This document shows, in pieces, positions 1 through 10,235 of a DNA stretch of 64,000 nt. This DNA is from Steroidobacteraceae bacterium (GTDB lineage Bacteria; Pseudomonadota; Gammaproteobacteria; Steroidobacterales; Steroidobacteraceae): NCBI GenBank assembly GCA_019634915.1, contig JAHCAN010000012.1, positions 18,558-82,557 on the forward strand, written 5' to 3'. The translations under genes were made by a program, and so were the position numbers. How positions within the stretch are numbered: position 1 is the first letter of the stretch; the number at the start of each line of letters is the position of its first letter. The notes under the pieces were generated by a model. The model was given only the letters and a program-made list of their open reading frames with translations. It was not told where the DNA came from and made no database searches.

Positions 1-2
1 TC

Positions 3-86
3 GACGCCGATACGCGCAAGCAGTTCGACCAGGTCTACGAGGCGATCCTGGGTCTGATGGGCTCCGGGCCGCGAAAGCCGCAATGA
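3..86 (+). CDS. C-terminal end of an unidentified protein (ORF6N-like?)
   Basis: Only the last 27 codons are present, ending in TGA at 84-86, and they overlap the ATG of the next gene (ATGA). The visible peptide includes QFDQVYEAILGLM followed by a short proline/arginine tail. This resembles the C-terminus of ORF6N-domain (KilA-N-associated) proteins, which often end in a similar F-x-x-V-F-E-A-I-x-x-L-M stretch. The match is from memory on a short segment, so the identity is tentative. The 4-nt overlap suggests translational coupling to the phosphoesterase. Confidence 0.45.
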   Translation, partial: DADTRKQFDQVYEAILGLMGSGPRKPQ

Positions 87-835
87 AAATCCGCGTCTTC
101 TCCGATCTGCACCTCGAGTTCTACGACTTCCACCCGGTCGAGGTCCCGGCGGACGTCGTCGTGCTCGCCGGCGACATACAGAGCGAGCACTACGGCCTCG
201 GCTGGGCACGCAGCATGTTCCCGGACACGGCCATCGTGTACGTGATGGGCAATCACGAGTTCTACGACGCCGATGTCGAAGCCGTGCTCGAGCGCGCGCG
301 CCGTGAAGCGGCGGCTCTCGGGATCCACCTTCTCGAAAAAGACCAGGCAATCATCGACGGCGTCCGCTTCCTCGGCACCACGCTCTGGACCGACTTCGAG
401 GTCGAGGCGCCGCAGCTGCCGCCGTCTCGTGCGCTGCATCTGGCCAATGCGTCGATGGCGGACTTTCGCGTGATCCGCTATCGCGGCGGAACGCTCAGCG
501 CGGAGAACACGCGCGAGTTTCACCTCGCGTCGCGGCGCTGGCTGGCCGAGCGCCTCGCCGAGCCCTTCGACGGCAGGACTGTAGTCGTGACGCATCATCT
601 CCCGCATCGCGCGAGCATCGCCCGCCGGTTCCACGGCGATCCGCTGAATCCGGCGTTCGCAAGTCACCTGCCCGAGCTCGTGCAGCCGCCGGTGAACCTG
701 TGGATCCACGGCCACACGCACTGTTCCTGCGACTACGAGCCCGTCAGGGGCACGCGCGTGCTTTGCAACCCTCGTGGTTATGGGCCGTCCGAGCTGAACG
801 AACGATTCGATCAGCGCCTGGTCGTCAAGACATGA
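83..835 (+). CDS. calcineurin-like metallophosphoesterase
   Basis: A 250-aa cytosolic protein with the complete metallophosphoesterase signature: DLH at residues 8-10, AGD near 29-31, GNHE near 56-59, THH in the second half and GHTH near the C-terminus. These residues bind a dinuclear metal centre in this family. There is no signal peptide or membrane segment. The natural substrate (nucleotide, phosphodiester or protein) cannot be read from the sequence. The ATG overlaps the stop of the upstream partial gene, so both may be on one transcript. Confidence 0.9.
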   Translation: MKIRVFSDLHLEFYDFHPVEVPADVVVLAGDIQSEHYGLGWARSMFPDTAIVYVMGNHEFYDADVEAVLERARREAAALGIHLLEKDQAIIDGVRFLGTTLWTDFEVEAPQLPPSRALHLANASMADFRVIRYRGGTLSAENTREFHLASRRWLAERLAEPFDGRTVVVTHHLPHRASIARRFHGDPLNPAFASHLPELVQPPVNLWIHGHTHCSCDYEPVRGTRVLCNPRGYGPSELNERFDQRLVVKT

Positions 836-869
836 CCTGCAGTTCATCCGGCGCTATAAGGGGCTGGCA

Positions 870-1901
870 ATGAAAGCCATCCGTTTCATCCGGCCCGGCC
901 GCCCACCCGAAATCGTCGACGTCAGGACACCGACTCCGGCGCCCGGCCAGATACTCGTGAAAATCGCCGGTGCCGGCGTCTGCCACTCCGACCTGCACAT
1001 CCTGGATCACGATCTCGGCCTCCAGGGGCCGTTCATCCTCGGCCACGAGAACTCCGGCCACGTCGCCGCGCTCGGCGCGGGTGTGCAGGGCTGGAAGGAA
1101 GGCGATCCGGTCCTCGTCTACGGACCATGGGGATGCGGTCGCTGCCATGCCTGCCAGACCTCGGCTGAGAACTACTGCGAGAACCATGCGAGTCTCGGCA
1201 CGATGGGCGGCGGGCTCGGATCGGACGGCGGCATGGCGGAATACATGCTGGTGCCGTCGCCGCGCCTGCTCGTGCCGCTCGGGGATCTCGACCCGGTCGA
1301 TGCGGCGCCGCTCGCGGATGCCGCGCTGACCCCGTATCACGCGATCAAGTCCGCGCTGCCGCTGATGACGCCGGGGGCCACGGTGCTGGTGATCGGCATC
1401 GGCGGGCTCGGGCACATGGCGGTGCAGATCCTGAAGGCGATGACACCGGCGCGGCTGATCGCCGCCGACATCGACGAGAGCAAACTCGGGCACGCGCGCA
1501 AGCTCGGTGTCGAGCATGTGGTCGACACCAGTGACACCGATGCCGCGGCGGAGATGATCGCCGGTATCGCCGGGCCGCGCGGCGTGGCCGTCGCGCTCGA
1601 CTTCGTCGGCGCGCAAGCCACCGTGGATCTCTGCGTGCGCGTCGTCGGGCGCAACAGCCGTCTGACCGTGGTCGGTCTTGCGGGCGGTGTCGTGCATTAC
1701 GCCGCCAACAGCCCGCCTTACGGCTGCGAGGTCAGCGTTCCCTACTGGGGTTCACGCACCGAGCTGATGGAAGTCGTCGCGCTGGCTGCCGCCGGTCGCA
1801 TCCGCGCCGGGATCGAACGCTTCCCGCTGGAGGAAGCGGTGCAGGTATACCAGCGCCTGCGCGATGGCAAAATCCGCGGGCGCGCGGTGCTGCAGCCCTG
1901 A
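870..1901 (+). CDS. zinc-dependent alcohol dehydrogenase
   Basis: A 343-aa medium-chain dehydrogenase/reductase. The catalytic zinc site is visible as GVCHSDLH and GHEN, and the structural zinc loop as [15 protein letters not shown], with the four expected cysteines. The nucleotide-binding Rossmann glycine motif is GIGGLGHMA, followed by an acidic residue in AADIDESK that favours NAD(H) over NADP(H). Length is typical of tetrameric bacterial alcohol dehydrogenases. A good Shine-Dalgarno (AAGGGG) lies 5-10 nt before the ATG. It should oxidise a primary or secondary alcohol, but the substrate cannot be predicted. Confidence 0.92.
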   Translation: MKAIRFIRPGRPPEIVDVRTPTPAPGQILVKIAGAGVCHSDLHILDHDLGLQGPFILGHENSGHVAALGAGVQGWKEGDPVLVYGPWGCGRCHACQTSAENYCENHASLGTMGGGLGSDGGMAEYMLVPSPRLLVPLGDLDPVDAAPLADAALTPYHAIKSALPLMTPGATVLVIGIGGLGHMAVQILKAMTPARLIAADIDESKLGHARKLGVEHVVDTSDTDAAAEMIAGIAGPRGVAVALDFVGAQATVDLCVRVVGRNSRLTVVGLAGGVVHYAANSPPYGCEVSVPYWGSRTELMEVVALAAAGRIRAGIERFPLEEAVQVYQRLRDGKIRGRAVLQP

Positions 1902-1965
1902 GCATGACGACTCGTTCGCTGCGGACCGAACCGCACCCGGGCATGCCGATCGACCGCTTCGCGGC

Positions 1966-3852
<1,887 letters not shown>

Positions 3853-3883
3853 GATCCGCGGACGCAAAGGAAGGCGTCCCACC

Positions 3884-5011
3884 ATGAAGAAGCGCTACAG
3901 GATCCTGGGTGTGCTCGCGATCGTGCTGGGCGTCGCGCTCGCGGCGGGCGCCTTCAGGCTGAGCCGCAATACGCCCTGCCCGGACGCACCGGCCCCGCCC
4001 ACGACGTCGCAGACGATGCCGGCGGTCGTGCTGGGTTGTTACGGACCGCCTTCGGCCCTGAAGGTCGCGACGGTCGACAGGCCGGCGCTCGCGGATGACC
4101 GCATCCTGGTGAAGGTGCACGCGGCGGCCCTGAATCCGCTTGACTGGCATTACATGCGCGGCGAGCCGTACCTCGTGCGCATGGATTCCGGTATCGGGAG
4201 GCCGGTGCTGCCGCGGCTGGGCGTTGACTTCTCCGGCACGGTCGAGGCGGTGGGCAGCCAGGTCACGCGGTTCAAACCCGGCGACGAGGTGTTCGGCGGC
4301 AGGACGGGCGCCTTCGCAGGCTATGTCAGCGTGTCCGAACGGGGCGCCGTCGCGGCGAAGCCGGCCGAGGTCGGGTTCGAGCAGGCCGCGTCGCTGCCGA
4401 TCGCGGCAACTACCGCGCTGCAGGCGCTGCGTGACAAGGGGCAGCTTAAAGCTGGCCAGAAAGTCCTGATCAACGGCGCATCCGGTGGCGTCGGCACTTT
4501 CGCGGTGCAGCTCGCCAGGCACTTCGGTGCCGAAGTGACCGGTGTGTGCAGCACGCGCAACGTCGAACTGGTGCGGTCGCTGGGCGCCGACCATGTCATC
4601 GACTACACGCGCGAGAACTTCACGCAGGGCAGGGAACGCTACGACCTGGTCATCGACAATGTCGGCAATCATTCGATGCTTGCCGTGCGGCGCGTACTCG
4701 CGCCAAAAGGCATCTACGTGATCGTCGGGGGGCCGAGCGACGGCAAATGGCTCGGGCCGATGACCACGGTGCTGAAGGCCTACGCGCTGTCACCGTTCGT
4801 GAGCCAGCAGGTGACTTTCATCCTGGGCGATCTCAACGCGAAGGATCTCGCGCAGCTCGCCGACCTGGTCCGGACCGGTGCGATCACGCCGGTGATCGAT
4901 CGTCGCTACACGCTGGATGAGGTTCCGGCGGCGATCGAGTACCTCGAGACCGGGCGCGCCCGCGGCAAAGTGATCGTCGATGTGCAGGCGGACGCCGCGC
5001 CGGCTACGTAG
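3884..5011 (+). CDS. membrane-anchored zinc-free MDR oxidoreductase (quinone reductase-like)
   Basis: A 375-aa protein with one N-terminal hydrophobic anchor (about residues 8-24) followed by a medium-chain reductase domain. The cofactor loop is INGASGGVGTFAVQLA, typical of NADPH-binding quinone oxidoreductases/enoyl reductases, and the cysteine-rich zinc loop of alcohol dehydrogenases is absent. A clear AAAGGAAGG Shine-Dalgarno at 3866-3874 supports the ATG at 3884; the longer upstream frame is antisense-like, low-quality sequence. The N-terminal anchor is not usual for this family. The substrate is unknown. Confidence 0.88.
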   Translation: MKKRYRILGVLAIVLGVALAAGAFRLSRNTPCPDAPAPPTTSQTMPAVVLGCYGPPSALKVATVDRPALADDRILVKVHAAALNPLDWHYMRGEPYLVRMDSGIGRPVLPRLGVDFSGTVEAVGSQVTRFKPGDEVFGGRTGAFAGYVSVSERGAVAAKPAEVGFEQAASLPIAATTALQALRDKGQLKAGQKVLINGASGGVGTFAVQLARHFGAEVTGVCSTRNVELVRSLGADHVIDYTRENFTQGRERYDLVIDNVGNHSMLAVRRVLAPKGIYVIVGGPSDGKWLGPMTTVLKAYALSPFVSQQVTFILGDLNAKDLAQLADLVRTGAITPVIDRRYTLDEVPAAIEYLETGRARGKVIVDVQADAAPAT

Positions 5012-5022
5012 AACGCGCGGCG
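4993..5022. terminator. hairpin between convergent genes
   Basis: Perfect 8-bp inverted arms CGCCGCGC (4993-5000) and GCGCGGCG (5015-5022) enclose a 14-nt loop. The hairpin spans the stop codon of the MDR gene and ends 3 nt short of the stop of the convergent small gene. There is no T-tract, so intrinsic termination is uncertain; it may only block RNA decay. Confidence 0.3.
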
Positions 5023-5025
5023 CGA

Positions 5026-5214
5026 TCAGAAGACGAAGCACAGCGCGAGACTGAGACCGGCGTAGATCACGATCACGGTCCAGAACTCGCGCGGCGAGTC
5101 TTCCTTGTAGATCGCCTTGCTCTTCCACCGATCCTTGGCATGCACCGTGCCGCTGTACACCGCGTACAGTACGTACACTGCGAGCGCCGCGCCAAGCGCC
5201 TGGAACAGGCTCAC
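5026..5214 (-). CDS. small two-helix membrane protein, unknown function
   Basis: A 62-aa protein with two predicted membrane segments (about residues 4-20 and 46-61) separated by a charged hydrophilic stretch rich in Lys/Asp/Glu. The GTG start at 5214 overlaps the TGA of the upstream metallopeptidase (GTGA), the same coupling arrangement seen many times in this window, which argues that it is a real gene. I do not recognise the family. Co-expression with the peptidase is inferred from the overlap. Confidence 0.6.
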   Translation of the reverse strand: MSLFQALGAALAVYVLYAVYSGTVHAKDRWKSKAIYKEDSPREFWTVIVIYAGLSLALCFVF

Positions 5215-6884
5215 TGCCCGGCGCCGGACAACCCGTTCGCGGTGACGAAGCGCGGTGCGATATCGATCGGCACCTCGCCCAGCTGGTCGAGCACGCGCTG
5301 TACTTCGGGGCGGATGGCGACCTCGCGATCGAGCAGCGCCTTGACGCCGGCATAATCGCCGCGCGCCTGCAGCATCATGATGTCGTGCGTGAGACCCGTG
5401 ACGGCCTGCTTCGTTTTCTTCAGGTCGAGGCTGAAGCGGCCGTCGGCACCGACGCGGATCGCGCCATGGTCGAGCAGATGGTTGACCTGCAGCGCCATGC
5501 CCTTCGCGTGCGACTCGTTCAGGCCGAAGCGCAGCGTGCGAAACGCCGAGGCGAGGAAGGTCAGGTACATGCTGCGCTCGTCGCGCTTGTCGATCACGCC
5601 CTTGTCCATCAGCTGCTGCAGCGCCCAGAGACCCGAGATGTCGGCCTTGGCCTCCTCGAGCGTGCCGTTCAGCTCCTTCAGCTCCTGGCGGACGGTGGTC
5701 GCGCGGCCGTCGACGGTGATCGTCTGCGGGCCGAGACCGTGCATCAGCTCGTGCATCAGGATGTGCGTGAAGAACGGCTCGAACGCGACGAGCTGCGCGT
5801 CTTCGGCGGAGAGTGCGACCGCGGCAATCGGCCGCAGCACCTCGTCGAACTTCGCCTGCTGGAAGTTGCGCAGCATCACGCGCTTCGAGCCCTTCTCGGC
5901 GACCACGCGCTCGTCGTTCGGCAGGTTGAATGCCGCGGTCTGCACGCCGTGGTTGCCGTCACCCGCGGCGAACACCACGTTGACGACCCGGATCGGCGCG
6001 AGTCCGCCGAGCTGCGCGCGGCGGTAGTGGGGATCGATCGGCAGCCGGTTCTCGAGCCACTGCAGCTCCTTGCCGAAGCGCTCGAGCTGCGCGGTCTCCC
6101 CGGCATCGACCACCGTGATGAAGGCTTCGAACGCGGCCTTGTAGTTGAACCACTCGTCCTCGTAGACCTCGTAGGGCCCGATCGTCGGCTCGATCGTCGC
6201 GTCGAGCTCCATCCAGGCGATGTCGCTGTCGTAGTAGTCGTTCGACAGGAAAGCTGCGGCGCGCTTCTCGAGGAAGGCCTCGAGCGTTGGCTGCTTCGTG
6301 AGTGCCGCGGCCTCGCGCAGCAGACGCGCGAGCGCGCCGAGTTCGCCCTGGTATTCGAGCGAGTAGGGTACGGCCGCGAGGCCGCCGTCGGCATTGCGGC
6401 GGATCGTGGTGAAAAAGCCGGTCGCCTCGGTGCGCTGCGCCTCGGGCAGGGCCCGCAGCCACGCGTCGACTTCCTCGCGGGTCGCATCGAGCGGATAGAA
6501 ATTGCCGCCGCCCGGCTTGGGCCCGGCACCGGGGATGAACGGCTGGTCGTGGTCGAGCTCGGACCACGGGCCCTTGTTGAGCACGAAGTACGCGAGACGC
6601 GCGCGGCCGAGCGGCGAGTCGTCGGCGGCGAGCGCGAGCAGCCTGGTCGGCACCGCGGGCGCGCGCTGGCGCAGGAACAGCGCGTCGATGATCCGCGAGG
6701 CCTCGACCAGCTTCGCGAGCGCGCTGCGCTCGTTGGCGGGCAGCGCCGAGAGGTCGACGCGCACGTCGACCGGCGCGAAGCGCGCCGCCATCGCCTCGAG
6801 TTGGGCGGCGTCGGGCAACGATGCCGCGCCGGCGAGGGATGCGCAGCCGCCGAGGGCCAGAAGGGGCAGGCTCTTGAGTTTCAT
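5211..6884 (-). CDS. dipeptidyl-peptidase 3-like (M49-like) zinc peptidase, probable lipoprotein
   Basis: A 557-aa protein. The zinc motif HELMH is at residues 378-382, and EEAKAD at about 410-415 gives the third ligand, as in the M49 dipeptidyl-peptidase 3 family (where the first motif is usually HEXXGH, one residue longer). The N-terminus is a short hydrophobic signal ending in LGGC at residues 11-14, a plausible lipobox, so it is probably exported and lipid-anchored. A substrate-lobe helix region fills residues 100-360. It is likely co-translated with the overlapping 62-aa membrane protein. Peptidase activity is inferred from motifs. Confidence 0.85.
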   Translation of the reverse strand: MKLKSLPLLALGGCASLAGAASLPDAAQLEAMAARFAPVDVRVDLSALPANERSALAKLVEASRIIDALFLRQRAPAVPTRLLALAADDSPLGRARLAYFVLNKGPWSELDHDQPFIPGAGPKPGGGNFYPLDATREEVDAWLRALPEAQRTEATGFFTTIRRNADGGLAAVPYSLEYQGELGALARLLREAAALTKQPTLEAFLEKRAAAFLSNDYYDSDIAWMELDATIEPTIGPYEVYEDEWFNYKAAFEAFITVVDAGETAQLERFGKELQWLENRLPIDPHYRRAQLGGLAPIRVVNVVFAAGDGNHGVQTAAFNLPNDERVVAEKGSKRVMLRNFQQAKFDEVLRPIAAVALSAEDAQLVAFEPFFTHILMHELMHGLGPQTITVDGRATTVRQELKELNGTLEEAKADISGLWALQQLMDKGVIDKRDERSMYLTFLASAFRTLRFGLNESHAKGMALQVNHLLDHGAIRVGADGRFSLDLKKTKQAVTGLTHDIMMLQARGDYAGVKALLDREVAIRPEVQRVLDQLGEVPIDIAPRFVTANGLSGAGQ

Positions 6885-6912
6885 CGGCTGATTGTAGGCC
6901 TTCAGACACCAC

Positions 6913-6940
6913 TTGCCGTGATGTTATAACGAGTTATAAT
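6913..6940 (+). promoter_or_regulatory. promoter with overlapping palindromic operator of the AbrB-like gene
   Basis: A perfect TATAAT (-10) lies at 6935-6940 and TTGCCG (-35, 4 of 6 matches) at 6913-6918, with 16-bp spacing. Transcription would begin about 6946-6948, on or next to the ATG at 6948. Two copies of GTTATAA(C/T) start at 6923 and 6933, exactly 10 bp apart; the first, GTTATAAC, is a perfect palindrome. This looks like an autorepression operator lying over the -10 box. The stretch is strikingly AT-rich for this genome. Confidence 0.6.
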
Positions 6941-6947
6941 TATTTGC

Positions 6948-7388
6948 ATGAAACTGCTCGTGCGCCGTGTCGGCAATTCCCTGGGCGTGATCATTCCGAA
7001 GGCTCAGCTGGATCAATGGGGGGTAGCGGAAGGCGACCATCTTCGCCTGACGGACGGGGGTATTGCGCCTCCGGCCTGCGGTGGTCTGTCGCATCGAGCA
7101 CTTGACGAACTCAAGCGGCGGATTGCGCTGGCCGTGATACGCGATTTCACGCCGCGACAGATTCGCGCGCAGATCGTGGCGAACCTGCATCGCTGGAAAG
7201 AGCAGGGAATGTGGATACCCGCCTATGACGAATGGCGTGCACTTGCGCTCGGCGAGGAAGATGGAGCGCTGCTCGCCGCCATGCTGGGTCGTGACGAAAA
7301 CGCGGTGCGCCTGCGTCAGTCCATGCCGTTCGTTGGCCTGCTGTCCCCGGAAGAGGTGACTCGGCTGCATGAAGAAATGGCACGTTGA
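6948..7388 (+). CDS. AbrB/MazE-like DNA-binding protein, antitoxin-like
   Basis: A 146-aa protein. Residues 1-36 match a swapped-hairpin AbrB/MazE domain (VRRVGNSLGVIIPKAQLD, then a GVAEGDHLRL strand). The remaining ~100 residues are helical, contain FTPRQIRAQIVANL and end with a conserved-looking SMPFVGLLSPEEV; I do not know this part. The gene overlaps the next one by 20 nt and sits behind a palindromic operator, the arrangement of an autoregulated two-gene cassette. It has no Shine-Dalgarno, consistent with a leaderless transcript. It could be the antitoxin or repressor half of a toxin-antitoxin pair whose partner has decayed. Confidence 0.7.
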   Translation: MKLLVRRVGNSLGVIIPKAQLDQWGVAEGDHLRLTDGGIAPPACGGLSHRALDELKRRIALAVIRDFTPRQIRAQIVANLHRWKEQGMWIPAYDEWRALALGEEDGALLAAMLGRDENAVRLRQSMPFVGLLSPEEVTRLHEEMAR

Positions 7389-7679
7389 TCATGTCCTGCG
7401 TGCGGCCGGGCGCATCACCGGCGAGCGTGAGTTCATCATCATCGGCAGCCAGTCGCTGCACGCCACATGCCCGGATGTGCCGGACCAGATCGACCTGTCT
7501 GCCGAACTGGATCTCATTGCGCACACTCGCGCGGTACGCACTGAATGGCTCAACGCGATCGGTGTCCACTCGCGCTTTGTCTGCTGGCGTTGCTCGAAGA
7601 CACGCCCGTCCCGGAGCCTGTGCGTGCCCGCATCCGCACGGATATCGAGCGCGACTTCGACACGCACCACCATGAGTAG
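7369..7679 (+). pseudogene. remnant of a nucleotidyltransferase (DUF6036-like), internally deleted
   Basis: The reading frame from the ATG at 7369 starts as a nucleotidyltransferase-like protein: EFIIIGSQSLH (GS motif of the polymerase-beta fold) then ELDLIAHTR, continuing to about 7578. Homologous-looking sequence then resumes in the next frame from 7581 as LLALLEDTPVPEPVRARI and ends at a TAG at 7677-7679, which looks like the normal C-terminus of the same family. About two thirds of the protein is missing between these points, and the deletion is not a multiple of three. The gene is therefore a 5'-3' fusion scar, not a functional enzyme. It overlaps the AbrB-like gene by 20 nt. Confidence 0.7.
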
Positions 7680-7696
7680 TCGATCCCCAGGTCCGG

Positions 7697-8959
7697 CTAC
7701 AGCTCTCCCACGGCTCTCGCCAGCCGGTAGACGGCGAGGTCCGCATCGAGCTCGGCGTCGTCGTGATTGCCGCGGCTCACGGTGCGCAGCGATTCGGCCT
7801 CGAGCACCCGCGTCGTCGTCACGAGCCCGGCGAGGTATTGAAGGCGCGTGATGCGCAGGTTCTCCTCCGCCTGCGTGACCGCTCCGGCCGTCGCGTCGAC
7901 GCGGCTGCGGGCCTCGTGCAGGCCGAGCCAGGCCTCGCGGACCTCGAGCGCGACGAGCGATTCGAGGTCGGCGCGGCGCATCTCGAGCGCGCGTTGCGTG
8001 CGCCGCAGTGATGCGCTCTTGCGCCGCGCGGCGCCGCCGTCGAACAGCGCCCAGGACACGCCGAGCGTCGCCACCGCGAACTGCTCCCGGTCGAGCACGC
8101 TGTTCTCGAGATAGCTGTAGCCGCCGCCGAGGCTCACCTGGGGCCGCACCCGCGCGAGTTCCGCGCGCGCGAGATGGCCGGCGGCGCTCGCCTGGGCCTC
8201 GAGTGCGCCGAGTTCGCCACGCAGTGCGAGCGCGCGCACGATCAGCGGTTCGACCCCCTCGTGTCCGATGTCGCCTGCGAGCGGCGGCAGCCGGGGTTCG
8301 AGCACGGCCTCCCGGTCGAGCGGCTGCCCGAGGCGGCGGTTATAGCCAGCCCGCGCGAGCTGCACGGCATTGGCAGTCCGGATGCGGGTCTGCCGCGCAT
8401 TCGCGAGCGCGACGTCGGCGGCCAGCAGGTCGTTGCGCGGCACGAGCTCGCGCCCGAACATCGACGCCACTTCGTCGCGGTAGCCGGCGAGACTTGCGAC
8501 ATTGGCGTCGGCGACCGCGAGCGCGCGCCCGGCGTGCAGCACTTCGGCATAGGCCTGCGCCACGGCGAGCCGCGTGTCCTGCACCGCGCGGGTTTCATCG
8601 GCCTCGCGCGCGCGCTGCCCGGCCGCGCTGGCGCCGATCGTGTTCGAGATGCGCCCGCCCGTGTAGAGCGGCATGTTCAGCATCAGGCCGCCGGTCAGCG
8701 TGTTGTCGTGGTCGACGAGCTCGGTGACACCGAGGCGCGGTGCCGCACCGAACTGCACGAAGCTGCCGCTCGCGGTCAGCGTGGGCCAGCGCGTCGCGCG
8801 TGCAGCGGCGGATTCGAGTTGCGCGGCCTCGGTATCGAGGCGCGCCGCGGCGAGCGCGCCGTCGTGTGCGAGCGCGAGCTGCCAAGCTTCGGCGAGCGTC
8901 TCGCCGTGCGCCGCGAATGCGGCCATGAGCGCGACTCCCGCGAAAATCTGCCGGATCAC
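7697..8959 (-). CDS. TolC-family outer membrane efflux protein
   Basis: A 420-aa protein with a signal peptide (IRQIFAGVALMAAFAAHGE) and the two repeated coiled-coil/beta-strand halves of TolC-type channels (for example AQAYAEVLHAGRALAVADAN in the first half and VREAWLGLHEARSRV in the second). The start is GTG at 8959, overlapping the TGA of the SQR gene (GTGA); no earlier start fits, because upstream sequence in this frame is out-of-frame SQR code. It is the last gene of the operon and supplies the outer-membrane exit duct for the RND pump encoded upstream. Confidence 0.9.
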   Translation of the reverse strand: MIRQIFAGVALMAAFAAHGETLAEAWQLALAHDGALAAARLDTEAAQLESAAARATRWPTLTASGSFVQFGAAPRLGVTELVDHDNTLTGGLMLNMPLYTGGRISNTIGASAAGQRAREADETRAVQDTRLAVAQAYAEVLHAGRALAVADANVASLAGYRDEVASMFGRELVPRNDLLAADVALANARQTRIRTANAVQLARAGYNRRLGQPLDREAVLEPRLPPLAGDIGHEGVEPLIVRALALRGELGALEAQASAAGHLARAELARVRPQVSLGGGYSYLENSVLDREQFAVATLGVSWALFDGGAARRKSASLRRTQRALEMRRADLESLVALEVREAWLGLHEARSRVDATAGAVTQAEENLRITRLQYLAGLVTTTRVLEAESLRTVSRGNHDDAELDADLAVYRLARAVGEL

Positions 8960-10233
8960 GGCCGCTCCTTCAGCGTGACGATGCCGAGCGCCCTCAGCAT
9001 GTACTTCTCGTAGGCCGGCGTGATGTTGCCGACGCGGATCTTGCGCAGGAAATACCTCTCGAACGCGACCTTCGCGAGATGCACCCACCTGCCGACCTTC
9101 GTCCAGGTGACGTTGCGCGGCGGGATCTGCGGCAGCGCGACGAAAGCGGCGCCGGTGTCGCCGAAATCGGCGAGACAGATCGCATTCCAGGTCGCACGTG
9201 CGATGGCCGGGCGATCCTCGATGTCGGCCAGGATGTTCTCGCAGATCGCGCTCACCATGGACTCGATCATGTAACCGGTCTTCGGCGCGCCGGTCGGCAC
9301 CGGCGTCGGCTCGACCGGCGGAATCGCGACGCAGACGCCCGCGCTGAACACGTTGTGGTACTTCGTGCTGCGCTGGTGCGCGTCTATCAGCACGAAACCG
9401 CGCGGATTGCACAGGCCCGGCACGGCCGCGACCGCATCGACGCCCTTGAAGGCCGGAATGATCATCGCGTAGCGGAACGGCACGCTCCGCGTGCGCTGCA
9501 CGTCACCACCCTCGCCGATCTCCTCGACCTGCATGCCCGCCTCACCGGCGCTCGCGATGCGGGCGTTCGTGATCCACTGGATGTGCCGCTGGCGCAGCTC
9601 CGATTCCATCAGCCCCCGGCTGTCGCCGACGCCGCCTAGGCCCATGTGACCGACGTAGGGTTCGCTCGTGACGAAAGTCATCGGTACCTTGTCGCGCAGC
9701 TTGCGCCGGCGCAGATCGGTGTCGAGGATCGCGGCGAATTCGTAGGCTGGGCCGAAGCAGCTCGCGCCGGCGGCCGCGCCGACCACGATCGGCCCCGGAT
9801 CGGCGAGAAACTCCTGGTATTTCGCCCACGCCTCGAGTGAATGCGCCTGCGTGCAGACCGATTGCGTGAATCCGCCGGGCCCGAGGCCCGGCACGTCGTC
9901 GAAGGCGAGCTGCGGCCCGGTCGCGATGACGAGGTAGTCATAGGTGAGCCGCCGGCCGTCGGCGAGTGTGAGCGCCGAGCCCTCCGCATCGATGTGGGTG
10001 ACCGGCTGCGCACGGAAATCGATGCCGCGCCTTCGCATGCGTTCGGGCAGGTGGACCGAGACTTTCGCCTGCTCGCGCCAGCCGACGGCGACCCAGGGGT
10101 TCGACGGCGTGAACTCGAAACACTCGCTCGAGCCTATCAGCGTGACCTGGTGCCGGTCAGGCAGGCGTTTGCGCAGTTCATACGCGCAGGGAACTCCGCC
10201 GATGCCGGCGCCGACTACGATGACGTGTGCCAT
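8956..10233 (-). CDS. sqr: sulfide:quinone oxidoreductase
   Basis: A 425-aa FAD enzyme that oxidises sulfide and reduces membrane quinone, leaving sulfane sulfur. The dinucleotide motif is VVGAGIGGVPCAYEL at residues 6-20. The three redox cysteines of SQR are present at C127 (SVCTQAH), C159 (GASCFGP) and C353 (NAICLADFG), matching the positions known in Acidithiobacillus-type SQR. The C-terminal amphipathic region (KYFLRKIRV-like, near residues 390-405) fits membrane attachment. The gene lies between the RND pump (2-nt gap) and TolC (4-nt overlap), an unusual place for an SQR. Its regulator is probably the ArsR-family protein at 14806. Confidence 0.92.
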   Translation of the reverse strand: MAHVIVVGAGIGGVPCAYELRKRLPDRHQVTLIGSSECFEFTPSNPWVAVGWREQAKVSVHLPERMRRRGIDFRAQPVTHIDAEGSALTLADGRRLTYDYLVIATGPQLAFDDVPGLGPGGFTQSVCTQAHSLEAWAKYQEFLADPGPIVVGAAAGASCFGPAYEFAAILDTDLRRRKLRDKVPMTFVTSEPYVGHMGLGGVGDSRGLMESELRQRHIQWITNARIASAGEAGMQVEEIGEGGDVQRTRSVPFRYAMIIPAFKGVDAVAAVPGLCNPRGFVLIDAHQRSTKYHNVFSAGVCVAIPPVEPTPVPTGAPKTGYMIESMVSAICENILADIEDRPAIARATWNAICLADFGDTGAAFVALPQIPPRNVTWTKVGRWVHLAKVAFERYFLRKIRVGNITPAYEKYMLRALGIVTLKERP

Positions 10234-10235
10234 GG

